Below are positions 53,343 to 64,000 of a stretch of DNA of 64,000 bases, piece after piece (positions within the stretch are counted from its first letter, which is position 1; each line of letters opens with the position of its first letter). The position numbers were made by a program, and so were the translations under genes. Source of the DNA: Pipra filicauda (Eukaryota > Chordata > Aves > Passeriformes > Pipridae); the NCBI RefSeq assembly GCF_003945595.2, contig NW_024104303.1:2203001-2267000 (forward strand), written 5' to 3'. Below the pieces are notes generated by a model. It saw only the letters and a program-made list of their open reading frames with translations, made no database searches and was not told the DNA's origin.

Positions 53343-53381
53343 TATTAAAAAGATCCCTTTTTAATAAATTAAAGAGGGATC
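53343..53381. repeat. Overlapping, mutually exclusive inverted repeats
   Basis: One stem pairs 53343-53351 with 53358-53366 (9 bp, 6-base loop). A second pairs 53352-53364 with 53369-53381 (13 bp including one G-T pair, 4-base loop). The two use the same T-rich arm, so only one can form at a time. Confidence 0.75.
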
Positions 53382-55282
53382 CCTTAAATGTGGAGAGATT
53401 CCCATGGGGAATAGAGTGAATTCCTAGATCTGCAAAATGCTGTGGGGAAAGATTTGCTGGCTTCCTAAGGGCTGGGGGACCACAGCAGTGCCTGCAAAGG
53501 TCAACTTCTATCAGTGGGTTAAGGCTCTGTAAAGCTCCGGCAAAACATCTGAGCACATGGTTGAAATTAAACATGCATTTATGTGTTTTTCTGAGTGAGG
53601 GGAGAGCAGTAGAATTGAGGCCAGTTATAAGGAAAAGGTGATATTTTGAAGCATAATATAAAGGCCTGATTAAGTCATTTACTTATAAGCCTTTTTCTTC
53701 CTTTTAGAAAAGCACTTAGTGAAATTAGGCTCTGTCTCTTGAAGAAAGTGCGTATCTTGCTGACAGATAGTTCTTATTTTTGCAAAATACCTGTTGCATT
53801 TACCATGGCTTTTTAGAAATTTTCTCAGACATACAGTTTTATTCTTCACACGTATGGTTTTATATTTCTCTGCTGCTGCAAGAACACTGTAAACCAGTAG
53901 ACTCTGGAGAGAGACCTGCTGTTCTGTATTTCAGAAGACTGAGTCCCACCAAAAGTGGTGGTATTTTTTTTCTCTGTCTCTCACCATAAAAGAGTAACAC
54001 ACTACTGAGTCCTCTCCTACTCAGGTATTGATTTTTGCAAAATATTTAAGCGTTTTTTATTATAACTGTTTTTCATTATTTTTTCCACTTTTATATTTTT
54101 CTCCAGAATTAGTTATCAGATTTGTAGTCTCTAGTACCCCACCATTTGTATTTTATAGGATACGGCAAAAAGACACATGAAAAGAACATGCTGGAGTCTG
54201 TTTCATTATTCAGCATTCTCCATTTTCTCTTGGAGACTCCTAACCACACACAGAGCAGTCATTAGGAGCCTCCATAACTTACTGCCAGATCAGAGCAAAC
54301 AGAGTGTCCACACAGTTTTGGAACAGAAGATTTCAGTGGCAGAAGCAAGGGACTGTCATGCCCACAGGACTCACGTCCAGGATGGATGGTTTGATACCGT
54401 GGGGATTCCATGATGTTACTTCAGCTGTGTTACGATTTGGCCCTGCAGATGTTCACCTCTGCAGCATCTGCTAGGATAACAGAGCTGCAAATGCCTTGCC
54501 CTTTATGGGTAGCCTCAGGGGTAGACAGCAGGGGCAGCATCAGGTACATTATTGTCATCTTTGGCAAAAATCTCAGATTTTGTGTTGGATGCCTCCATTC
54601 CTGTTGCATCAGACACTCTGGAAACACCAGGCACATCTGTCATCTAGTCTCATCTCGCTGGACATCAGAGTGTCCCGTGTGGTCGCTGGTGAAAAAAAAG
54701 GTGTGTGTCATTCTTCTTTCACAATAGGCTGGAGAGGAAGTGTAGTGAAGCTTCACAAATACCCAGGAGTGGATATGGAGGGGTAATTTAAGCAGGACTC
54801 ATGATTTTCAGACTCTACTGGCAGAGTCCCTTTGTTCTCACCATGCTTTAAAAGATCTCCAGCACCCTGAGTTTCTGTACCTTGCAAGAGCTACAAAAAA
54901 ACTTAACGAAACTGCCTCTTTTCCAACTTTTTAATGTAGTTGACAGCTGGCAGCCCAAACAATCAGCCAAAAGAGTAGGACTTGAGAATCTTTCTACACA
55001 GATCCAACGATGTGCAGAAGTACTGACCAAAACATTCCTTGAACATGAACCATGTCTTAAGGCACAGAATTCCTTTGCAGAGTACCTAATTGATAAAATA
55101 CACCAAGATGCTGCTGCTCTTGGGCCATTGTTGCTTGACCCTGTGCCCAGACTTCACTGGGATCACAGATCCATTAAGCTAAGTGCTGGAATAACACAGA
55201 GTAAGAGGCAGCCTCTCTCCAAGAAATCTGGCCTTTAAGACCTAGTCCCAACATTAAGTCTATGTGGATAGAACTTTTATTC

Positions 55283-55733
55283 TCGTTCTGGCCAGGACAG
55301 AGTCAACTTTTGCAGTAGCCAGGAGGGCATGGTTGGCACCCAGAGGTTATTCTATACCACTTTGGATCATTGCCAGGAGTGGGGGGAAGGCAGCCTCTTC
55401 CAGGGAGAAGGAGTCCCTGCCAGGTCAATGGCACAAGGAGTGGTTGGGTATAGTCTATTGTCAAGGGGTTTCTGCGTGAATCATTCGCTTCTTTCTTGTA
55501 CTGTTTGTCATTAGTATTGTTGCTCTTGCTGTTTGTTTTCTTATCTCATTGCTGTCCAGTAAATTGTTTATATCTCAGTCCATGATCTTTACCTTTCATG
55601 CCTCCAATTGTCAACTCCAGCCCGCCACAGGGGGAGGGGAGGAGGAGAGGGGGAGCAAGTGAGCATCTGAGCATGGTTTGGAGAGTCTCAGCGGGAGCAC
55701 TAAATTGTGGAGTACCATTCCTAAACCACAACA
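55283..55733 (+). mobile_element. Solo LTR, avian ERVL-like, about 450 bp
   Basis: The copy begins with a block shared with the 6897 copy (CCAGGACAGAGTCAACTTTT then GCAGTAGCCAGGAGGGCATG). It continues through TTATTCTATACCAC, GTAAATTGTTTATATCTCAG and a C/G-rich segment (CCGCCACAGGGGGAGGGGAG), and ends GAGTACCATTCCTAAACCAC followed by AACA. This order matches the avian ERVL-type LTR: a 5' block, a T-rich region before the poly(A) area, a G-rich U5 and a CCACAACA end. No gag, pol or env lies on either side, so it is a solo LTR from recombination or loss. No target duplication could be made out. Confidence 0.8.
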
Positions 55734-58700
55734 GCCTTGTGTGCTCCAGGACTATACTTGGAGCATTATGTAAAGGAAACTGTCCCAAAATAGGTCAGTC
55801 AGAACAAGATCTAAGCAAATGCCACATACTGGGCCAAAAGGCACATCAACAATAAAGCAGAAGAGAAACAACTGGAAATGGAGTAATGTACCTCAGCTTT
55901 GTGCATTATCCACAGGCCTCAGGCTTCCCTTTATCTGATGGTGCTGTGGACTCCTGATCAAACTAGGAGATCCAATTCTTGAAGATCAGTCCAGCCCATG
56001 CTCCCAGACCTTTGGGTTCTGTTTGTGTTTTATGTGGATTGGTTCAGAGAAAATAAGATTATTCCTATCAACCCTACCATTTCCTCATGTGCTGTAGATT
56101 CTCACCTGTCCACTGTGGTTTGTCTTTTCCCTTCTAGCCCCTGGATTACTGACATGGAGTACTGTAGTTCAAAACATTGTCCTAAGCCTTGAGATCTTTT
56201 ATCATGGTCATTAAAAACAAAAAACAACCAACCATCCAAACAAACAAACAAAAAGCCACAACATAAAAAGCCACAAACAGCAACAGCTTCCTAGTTTTCT
56301 GCAGTACACTTCTACTAAAGAAATCCTTGACCTCTTAAAAAAATCCATTTAAATTTTGAGGAAGACATTACTTTTTCCAAGAGCCTGTCCTCCAAGTGTG
56401 CGAGCCGGCTTCTTCAGATAAGGACAGCATCCAGCCTGCAGCAGCAAATTGCTGTTTCTGCAAAGGGTGGCATAGCATTCAGAGGCTTAATTTAGTACCT
56501 GCAGATGTGACCCAGCAGCAGTAGCTCCAAGGGAGATCAGAGCCTTTACCCACAGAAAACGCCCCTCGCTGATAAGTCCCTGGACCTCCCTACCAAGGAA
56601 GGGCAAGAGCAGCATTTGTCCCTGCAGCAGATCCTCTGCATGGCTGTGTCTCCTCATTAGGAAGCAGGGCAGCAAGTCAGGACACTGGAGGGAACTTTAG
56701 TTCTCTCCTGTTGGCACTGGCCAGCACTGTGTGACTTGGGACTCTGGGTCATGATTAAGTGATGTATTCGTGCTTGATTTCCTAAAACACATGAGGCTAT
56801 GGGGAGAAGTTACTTAGTCTTTCTAAAAAAGAGGGATGCTTAAATAGGGATTCAAAAACACAGCCTCGAGGGTCACATTTTGAGCAGTACTGGGTTTTGC
56901 AACCATCCTCCAATGTATGTTCTTACTTTATTTGTGAAGCAGAGGGAGGAAAACTGCTTTTCTTTTGCTCATAAATGGTTTTGCTGGGCAGACTAGATTA
57001 GTCAGGCATGGTGAAGTCCCATCTCCCTTATTCTGATCAGAACAGTCTTGCTAACAGTTCCACATCTCTGTAACTGACAGACTTGTAAATATTTATGAGC
57101 TAATTCCGTGCCCTAAAATGCAATTGTTTTTAGAGCCCATAGATGTTGCGTGTGGCCTGAGCCTGCTTGATTTGGCAGACATTGCTTCAAGCTTCAGAGA
57201 ACACACGAAGTGTGCTGGCAAAGAAAAACGTGATCCAGAAACAAAGAATGAAATGAAAGCTGTAAACCTTTATGATTCCCCTCCTGGAAGTGGTATCAGC
57301 TAGCCAAGAGTCAGTTTTGTCTTCCTAACAGGGAGTGCAAGGAGAACTGAACTGAAGGAACTGGTAAATGACCTTCAGTCAGATCATCCTCCTGACTTTT
57401 GCTTTTCTGGCTCTTCTGATTTCATTCTCCTCCCAGAAAAATATTCTATGCCGTCGTCTCCCTTGTGGCAGCATATTCTGTGGCTGTGATTTGAGTGTGC
57501 ATCATATTTTGGCAGGCCAGTATCCCCTAAAGAATACACACCCCTGCCAAAGCATCTGAAATCCACAAACCTGTTATCACTTTCCCAGCCCTTTACTTTT
57601 TACACCTGTGTAGCTGTCTCTTGTATGTGACCTCTTCCCATGACATTGCACAAGCCACAGAGCTCAGCACTTATAGCTCCACTCAGTTTTTTGGGGGAGA
57701 GAAACTTACTTCTTCCTGACATTTCTTAATTCCATGTACATAGATTTCTGTTTGGAATTTTTCTTATGTCTGTGAGTTTCTAACTTTCTGTGCTTCCCTC
57801 TGATAAAAATGCAGCCTTTAGCTTTATAGGCAGCCAAGAGCTAGTGAATACTCATATCTCAGCCTCCACAAACCACAATGCTACTGAGTGCAATGCTTAG
57901 CCTTATTTTGTCCTCAATTTGCTGTTAATGATGAAAGGGTGGAGAGCAAAGCAGCCTGACTTGAAGAAGCACTGAGTCCTGTGAGTTATTGCCCTGTTTT
58001 CTCAGGATCTGAAAAGAGGAGAGAGGAGAAGGTCTCCGTTAGTAAGGACTGTGAATATTTTGAGCAATCAGTGTGAGATACCCCCCACTGCTCTTCTCTC
58101 TCCTTTGCACAACTAACACTAAATCAGAGACAGCACAAAGCTGCCCAGCCAGGACCACTATTACCGATGCTGAAACTTGTGTGATCCAAACCACTTCCAA
58201 CTCTGCAGCAGTGTTAATTTTGTCCAATATTCATCAAAAAACAACGCTTTGTGCCCTAGGACACCTACACTGATTTGTCACTGCTTTGTCAGAGAAAGCC
58301 AGGGAATAGTCAGTAAAATTATATATATTAGAATGAAAGAAAGCAACAGATATCCTCACCCTCTTCCTCCAATGCAGTTTTCCAAATACTGATTTTATAG
58401 TACCCCTGGGGAAGAAGTTTGTTTATTCATGGAAGAAGGAGCCCATCAGAGGACCTGTTTCTCTGTGAAATAATTTCTTCCAGAAAATTTGTTGTCTTGC
58501 ATCCCCAAAGATACCAACATCAGAGCAAAGCAGACATGGCACTCTTCATTGCCTTCTGAACATGTTTAACTCAATTACAGTTTGCTGTGAAGTGTAGCCA
58601 CCTCCTAACTGATGTCAATGGGAATTGGTCAGTTTGAAATGAATGAAAACTGGATCAGACCCCAGATATATAATGGTATAACAGGTAGTTTTAATGACAC

Positions 58701-59284
58701 GTGAGCTATTTTTGTTTACATTTAACCCAAGATCATGAGGACTAGTAATTAAAAAAAACAAATCCAAAGTAGGTTGAAGAACATGGTTGAACCTCTTTCA
58801 GAGAACTATCCTTTTTTGTAGTACGTTTTTTGTTTCTAGTTGGGTGTTTATGGGCAAGTCTCTGTCAAACACTGAACTTTTGTGCTCAGAGAGGGATAAA
58901 CTGCACACACCCTTAGGGCAAGCTCTGTTAAGTATTCTCACCTATTGGCCCCACAGCAGCTCTCAGCAGCTCATACAAAATACACACTAGGGATTAATTA
59001 CTAGCTTGATCCCAATCCATTCACAATAGGAGTAGATTCTCTCTTTGCTCGCCAACAGGCAGACTATCTCATTTTGTATGAACCTCAAATAATGAGTTAG
59101 CTGTGGTGGGTCTCACAAAATTTCCATTATGCTACTGTGGGTATATGTTTGATGCCTTTGTTTGGACAGAATTAGGAAAAAGGTTTTTAGACAAAACTAG
59201 GCTTCACTGAACATCGCTGAACAAGTCACCATGGCTCTAAGACCACTTGCTTGCTCAGGCTGCAGATGTGCTAGGTAAAACTAA
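55734..59284. other. Intergenic sequence, no gene seen
   Basis: No recognised exon or RNA gene is present. It includes a CAAA-rich low-complexity patch at 56211-56283. Confidence 0.55.
56211..56283. repeat. CAAA-rich low-complexity sequence
   Basis: ACAACCAACCATCCAAAC, four CAAA-like units and two AAAGCCACAA-like repeats make up an A/C-rich patch like those at 29.7 and 33.3 kb. Confidence 0.75.
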
Positions 59285-59347
59285 GGGTAAGAGAAGTCGG
59301 ACTCAATGATCTTAAAGGTCTTTTGCAACTTTAACGATTCTGTGATC
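59285..59347 (+). mobile_element. CR1 LINE 3'-terminal fragment, about 60 bp
   Basis: GTCGGACTCAATGATCTTAA then AGGTCTTTTGCAACTTTAAC and GATTCTGTGATCT is the CR1 3' end with its terminal repeat. The copy is cut down to the last few dozen bases. Confidence 0.88.
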
Positions 59348-61625
59348 TCAATGGCCCCAGCACCTGTTGTCTTCTGGGTCTCCCACGGGGCTGGCATTAT
59401 ACATCTAATTTAACTAAGTCCTGGGGCTGATGGTTTGCCTGATTGGAGCCATGAGTTACAGCATGCCCCTTCCCACCACTGCAGGTTTAGATGACAAAGA
59501 CCTGACCTAGCAAGGTGTTTGTTTTCTCCATTTGCCCTCCTCCCCTTGTATTGATCAATGCTGTGTCACAAGCACTAGGAGGCAGGGAACTTCCAGTGCT
59601 GTCACGTCACTTTGACTTGGGAGACTAACAGTGCAAATTTGTTCTGGGGTAGGTGGTGAATTGCTGCACTTTGACCTTATCAAATCACGTATTTAATTTT
59701 AAAGAAGACAAACCTTCTAGGAAGGGCATTCCCCAGAGTTTGCTGTAACCTATTGATTCAGCCAGTCAGCAGATACCAGGAGGCTCTTCTTTATGAACGT
59801 ACCTCTGAAGCAAGGGGAAAGAGGTGTCCATCTGCCGCCAAAACTCTATATCTCCCAGGAGATATAGTTCCTTTGGCATCATCGGACTATTTGGAGTCTC
59901 AGCTTACCAGAACTTTCTATATCTGGAATTTGCCAAACTATTTGGAAACAATCATAAATTTGCCACCAGAAGATCTCTAATTACATGTGAGGAGCTTCTG
60001 GGGGAGGTCAAGTACAGGTCGTTCTTATATAATTCCAGTATGAACGTGCAGCAACTCAAAAAGCTGTGTTATGTGATCAAAACTGCCTGGATTCACAGCA
60101 GCATAGATGTTATAAATCTCTGCCTTGCATAATCATTGACATTACGAAAACCTTGCTGTCAACAGGGAGCATGGCATTTTCAAGCATGTTCTGAGCAAGC
60201 CAAATTCTCCTGCTGGTGCCAAAAAAAAGGGAAGTTCAAATTCAAGGGCCAGCAAGCAGCACTAACTACGCAGGGGAAGGGTGAAGGATGAGTCTCATAT
60301 TTCTGCCCCATTTTTCCTTCCCCAGGAAATGGGGCAGATCAGGAAATGATCCCTGCTATTTCCCACCATGTCTGTTACTTGGTAACAGCATTAACACACT
60401 TGCTGCTGCTTGGCTAGGACAAATTGTGTTCCTCAGAAGGAGAGAAAAGCCTTCCCAAAAGCAGTCACACCCATCCTGGGGTGCCTTGCAGATGTTGTCC
60501 TGCAGTATCACAGTGCCTCTGCAACATGGATTTGCACCATGATGAATGGTGTGCTCCACAAGTCCTGCTCCGTCCTACCAACCAGCCAAGCACTGAGCCC
60601 AAAACAAACAGCAAGAAGCTTCTGCAAATGCAGAATTCATGCCAGCACTGGGGTTCATGTCCTTGCTGGGGCAGCAAGCCCTGGGATTACTGGTTTTCTT
60701 GGCTGTGGGTGGAGCTGCCTGCTGATCCAGGGAGCCATCTGCAGATGAATCACGGGTTTCCTTGGAAAAACGCCGGCCCAGGGGAGACAACACAGCCAGT
60801 TGCTTAGGTGGATGGTTTCAGGGTTTGGAACTGAAAGAATCGCATTTGACCTCAATTATTTGAATCTAGGGGACTGAGAACTTCTAGTGACTGAATGGAA
60901 ACAGCACTTGCTAAGAAGTGCCGCTGCTGATACTGTGTTGGTGTTTCACAAGCTGTGGCATTGCCAAATCTATGTAAAGAATATTATGTGATACTGAAAT
61001 GTTGATGCACCAAATCAGTTCAATGCAAGGGTAGCCTTAGGGACACAGATGGACTTCAGAATCTTGTGGGGTGTGCATTCAGCTTTCAGCAAACTATGGC
61101 TTGCTCAGAGATGAGGGCTACAAATGTATGTTTTCTTGATTTTAGCTTGGAAAATGGCTGTGTGCAATCCCAGCTGGCAGAGTAGGATCGCAGGGTCAGA
61201 GTCCCAAGTTAAAGTGCAGGTAATATACAGGGCTTCAGTCTCGGCCTCTAGCAACTGTCTCTGCAGATGTGCTTAGTTCCTTGTTCTGTATCCGCTGGTC
61301 TATTTTTCATTACACCTTCCAGTTATTTCCCTGCAATGTTTAGCACTGTTGCACCTCTGTCAGCTGGAAAAGTGCTGAAGACTTCAAAAGTCATTGACAC
61401 AAACCAGTGGATAGCAACACTTCAAGTTACACCATGAAGAGTTTTTTCCTGATCCTTTCAGCCCTGCGGAGGCACATATGGCATTTGCCCATTGAAGGAT
61501 GCTCAGGTTTTGGTTCAGAAGGCATTATAACATTATCCAAGACACATTAAAACACAGTACATGAAAACAGCAATTGAACACTTTTTCATCCAGTTACATG
61601 CAAGCGCCAAAATCAGACCAAACAA

Positions 61626-61649
61626 GTCTCTTACCTTCAGGTAAGAGAC
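61626..61649. repeat. Perfect 10-bp inverted repeat with splice-donor consensus on both strands
   Basis: GTCTCTTACC at 61626-61635 is the reverse complement of 61640-61649, with loop TTCA. The + strand reads CAGGTAAGA and the minus strand reads AAGGTAAGA, both close to the vertebrate 5' splice-site consensus. Confidence 0.8.
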
Positions 61650-63898
61650 ATCCGCAATATGAGTCCAGATTTTACAATCCAGGCCCTTTTGCAAAGGAAT
61701 TGTCACAAAAGCAACAGTAAACCAGGCATCAGAAGGACAGACATTTAGTATCTTGACTCCAACTGTCACCAGCAGATATTTTAAGAAAAGCACCAGTTCA
61801 GGTCACATCTACATCCATAAAGTATGTTTTTTCTTCTGTGTTTCTCTAAAATATTCTAGAAAACTGTGAAGCATTGAAACCATCAAATTTAATGAAAATT
61901 GGCAGGCACCTCCTGTGTGAATCTGTCTAATCTCTGTTTTGTATTCTTTTTTTGCTTTAAATTTGTTCATACTTTTGGCAACTGTAGCCTCACGTGCATA
62001 TAACTGTGCCCTGTGCATGATTTTTTGTGTCCTTGTCGTTAAGTTCATTGGAAGCCCCTTCATTCCACTGTTGGCAGAAGCAGTGAATAATTATCAGCCC
62101 CACTAAACTCTGAGTAAAGTTAGGAGGATTGCCAGTGAAGTCAAACAGGATCTCAGAGTCCCAAAAGGATGAACTGTGCATATTTTTATTGTAGACAGAG
62201 ATACTTTCATATTACTTTTAAGATTTTAATCTAACATTTCATTCCAATTTATTTTTAAAATTTTCTTGCTAACAGATAATCCTTTGTCTGGATTGGCATA
62301 AAAGGGCAAATGTGTAGTAGCAGCTACTTGATTGCGTGGTAGTTGTCCAAGAAAAATATTTGTGCAAGTCTTGCTGAGTCAGAGTATGTTTCTGAATAAG
62401 CAGTGTGTCCCTCTCATTGACAGGATTTATCTCATGCAAGCCAAACCCTGGCTTGTCTTGTGCACTCAAGGTAATAGTGCATGCTGTTTGCAAAAGAGAC
62501 AACAATCCTCAGCACAGTGTATAAGTATCATAGTGTTGTGTTTGTATGTGGTGTGTTAAACAGTAAAATAGATTGGCCAAAAATTTTATTGCTTTCTCTA
62601 GAGAGGTGCCACCTGGTACCCAGGCAGTATTTCACAATTTTTCACATCTGAGATTAATGAGAGGACAGATCATTAGCATGCTTTACTGTTGACTAGAAGA
62701 TCTCACATGTAAGACATACCGATACCAAGTCATCTTGTCCATTCCCCTGCCAGTCCACGGCTGTTGGACTGAGACGTGCTACTGACACCAAGCTATAAAT
62801 CAGAGCAGTTTCTCTTGAAATGTAGCCGAGCAGCAGCCTAGCGGCATGCAGATCCTCTTAACAAAACTCATCAAGGCAGGTAATGACACCCAAACCCAGG
62901 TGGCCTTTCATCGTTGGAGGTTTTGATGTGAACATTTTGTACAGTTCTCTCCAGGAGCTCTTTCTAAACAAGATGCAGCCTCCCAGCCTGTATTGCAGGT
63001 CAGGTACCCACCACAGGTAGGGATAGCGCTGATCTGTGCAGGGGGCACACAGCCAACACCTCTTCACCACTGTAAGAGTCGTGGAAACATGCGTCATGTT
63101 CGTTGGTGCTGCCCTGCTCCACAGAGAGACACTGGTCTGGACTCTGATCAGATGAAAGTGGTGCAGTACTGGGAGGAAAGGAAGGGGAGCAGGGTTGTCA
63201 TGCTGCTTGCCTTGAGAGGAGCACAAGGCATGGGGAGTTCATGGTCTTGGGGTACTAAGGGAGAAGGTTAGTTCCAGAACAGAAGAAAAAATAACAAAGG
63301 CACTGGAAGTAAATCCCAATAAAATCTGAGGGACTTCAGCGTGGGACTGAGTCTGTCTGGTATTGCATCCCCCAGGAAAGCGGCATGTATCTCTGTTAAG
63401 GAGTGACCCTCTCCTTGCTGCACTTTCCATGCAGTGATCCCGTGTTACTCCATCTTCTCCCAACCAGCCACAGGAAGTTCCCCATCTTCACAATAATCAA
63501 AGCCCTCCTGTTCTTCAGTGTCACTGCTATGAAGTTAGCATCACTTTAAATAAGAAGTTAAATTTAGCACAGCATGAGCTCAACATCCAGGGGGTGAATA
63601 ACCCCCATTCATTCATCTGGTACTTGTCATTTCTGCACAGATCCCCTTTTCCATTAAGTTGTTTATTTACATAGTAGTTTGCTAGCCTATACAAACTCCC
63701 AAACTGTAACATCTCTTTTACATAAGAGCCATGGGGTAGGGCAGCTAAACATACAAGTGCCTGAGGGTGTTTACTCATGCCCAGTAGAAATGTATAGTGT
63801 GGTTATCTCAGAGTCAAAGTAAACACACTGGCCTACAAATGGCATGAGATTTAAAGCATCCCAGCAGACAGAAGAAAAATATTTCTTCAATAAATATA

Positions 63899-63916
63899 AT
63901 CAATTAATTAATTGAT
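63899..63916. repeat. 18-bp perfect AT-rich palindrome
   Basis: ATCAATTAATTAATTGAT equals its own reverse complement. It contains overlapping TAATTA-type homeodomain core motifs, which are frequent by chance in AT-rich DNA. Confidence 0.85.
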
Positions 63917-64000
63917 AACATGACGGTCCTAATCTGTCATAAAACATTCTGTCTATCAGTTGCTGATGGAATTCTTATTTACTTAATACCAAATTTGTGG

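Larger units (their letters stand above)
42133..55282. other. Intergenic sequence, no gene seen
   Basis: No gene or large mobile element is recognised in this 13-kb stretch. It contains an AGTA microsatellite (42899-42923), a G/T-rich patch (49101-49175), T runs near 42619-42631 and 49865-49886, and nested inverted repeats at 53343-53381. The AT-rich, unique-looking tract at about 46980-47860 could hold conserved noncoding sequence, but I cannot test that. Confidence 0.5.
59348..64000. other. Intergenic sequence, no gene seen
   Basis: No protein family is recognised. A GC-richer patch at 60300-60860 has four or more frames open at once, best explained by low TA content. A perfect 10-bp inverted repeat lies at 61626-61649, and an 18-bp AT palindrome at 63899-63916. 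Confidence 0.5.

Noticed and set aside
54882..55238. 118-codon plus-strand open frame just before the LTR
   Set aside because: Not recognisable as gag, pol, env or any host family; it ends before the LTR with no polypurine tract or primer-site context.
60288..60855. Cluster of open frames up to 127 codons in nearly all frames
   Set aside because: Simultaneous openness in many frames reflects low TA content; the peptides are Cys/Trp/Pro-rich chance products.
62858..63226. 122-codon minus-strand open frame
   Set aside because: Checked as a possible MUSK exon because of strand and location; no kinase, frizzled-like or immunoglobulin motif is present.

Overview
This is vertebrate nuclear DNA, almost certainly from a bird. 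Three lines support that: an LPAR1 exon closely matching the vertebrate receptor, several decayed CR1 LINE 3' ends (the dominant avian interspersed repeat), and two copies of an LTR of the kind found in avian ERVL-like elements. There is no prokaryotic gene organisation. Nearly all short open frames in the window are chance frames in AT-rich noncoding DNA.

Layout. Positions 1-27963 are interpreted as the interior and 3' end of the last LPAR1 intron on the + strand. They hold an internally deleted LTR (6897-7022), a minus-strand CR1 3' end (about 13390-13487) and a plus-strand CR1 3' end (about 18850-19268). Positions 27964-28265 are the terminal coding exon of LPAR1: the end of TM6, extracellular loop 3, TM7 and the cytoplasmic tail. 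The 3' UTR follows, with a canonical poly(A) signal at 28998-29003 and a possible distal one at 30011-30016. From about 30 kb to the end the window is intergenic or unassigned. It carries a CR1 remnant (about 35255-35450), a stop-poor minus-strand stretch that may be a decayed coding sequence (41243-42132), a near-full-length solo LTR (55283-55733) and a very short CR1 tail (about 59285-59347).

LPAR1 is the only protein-coding gene I can support. It encodes a G-protein-coupled receptor for lysophosphatidic acid. In human the 3' ends of LPAR1 and MUSK face each other, so MUSK would be expected further right on the minus strand. No kinase-domain exon is visible here, so the right half is most simply the LPAR1-MUSK intergenic interval. 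I recall this block being on chromosome Z in birds, but the window does not show that.

I did not find a new multi-gene system. The items most worth a second look are the decayed minus-strand open stretch near 41.2-42.1 kb, a 14-bp perfect hairpin at 12.0 kb, a palindrome with 5' splice-site consensus on both strands at 61.63 kb, and the pair of related LTRs, one of which has lost about 325 bp.
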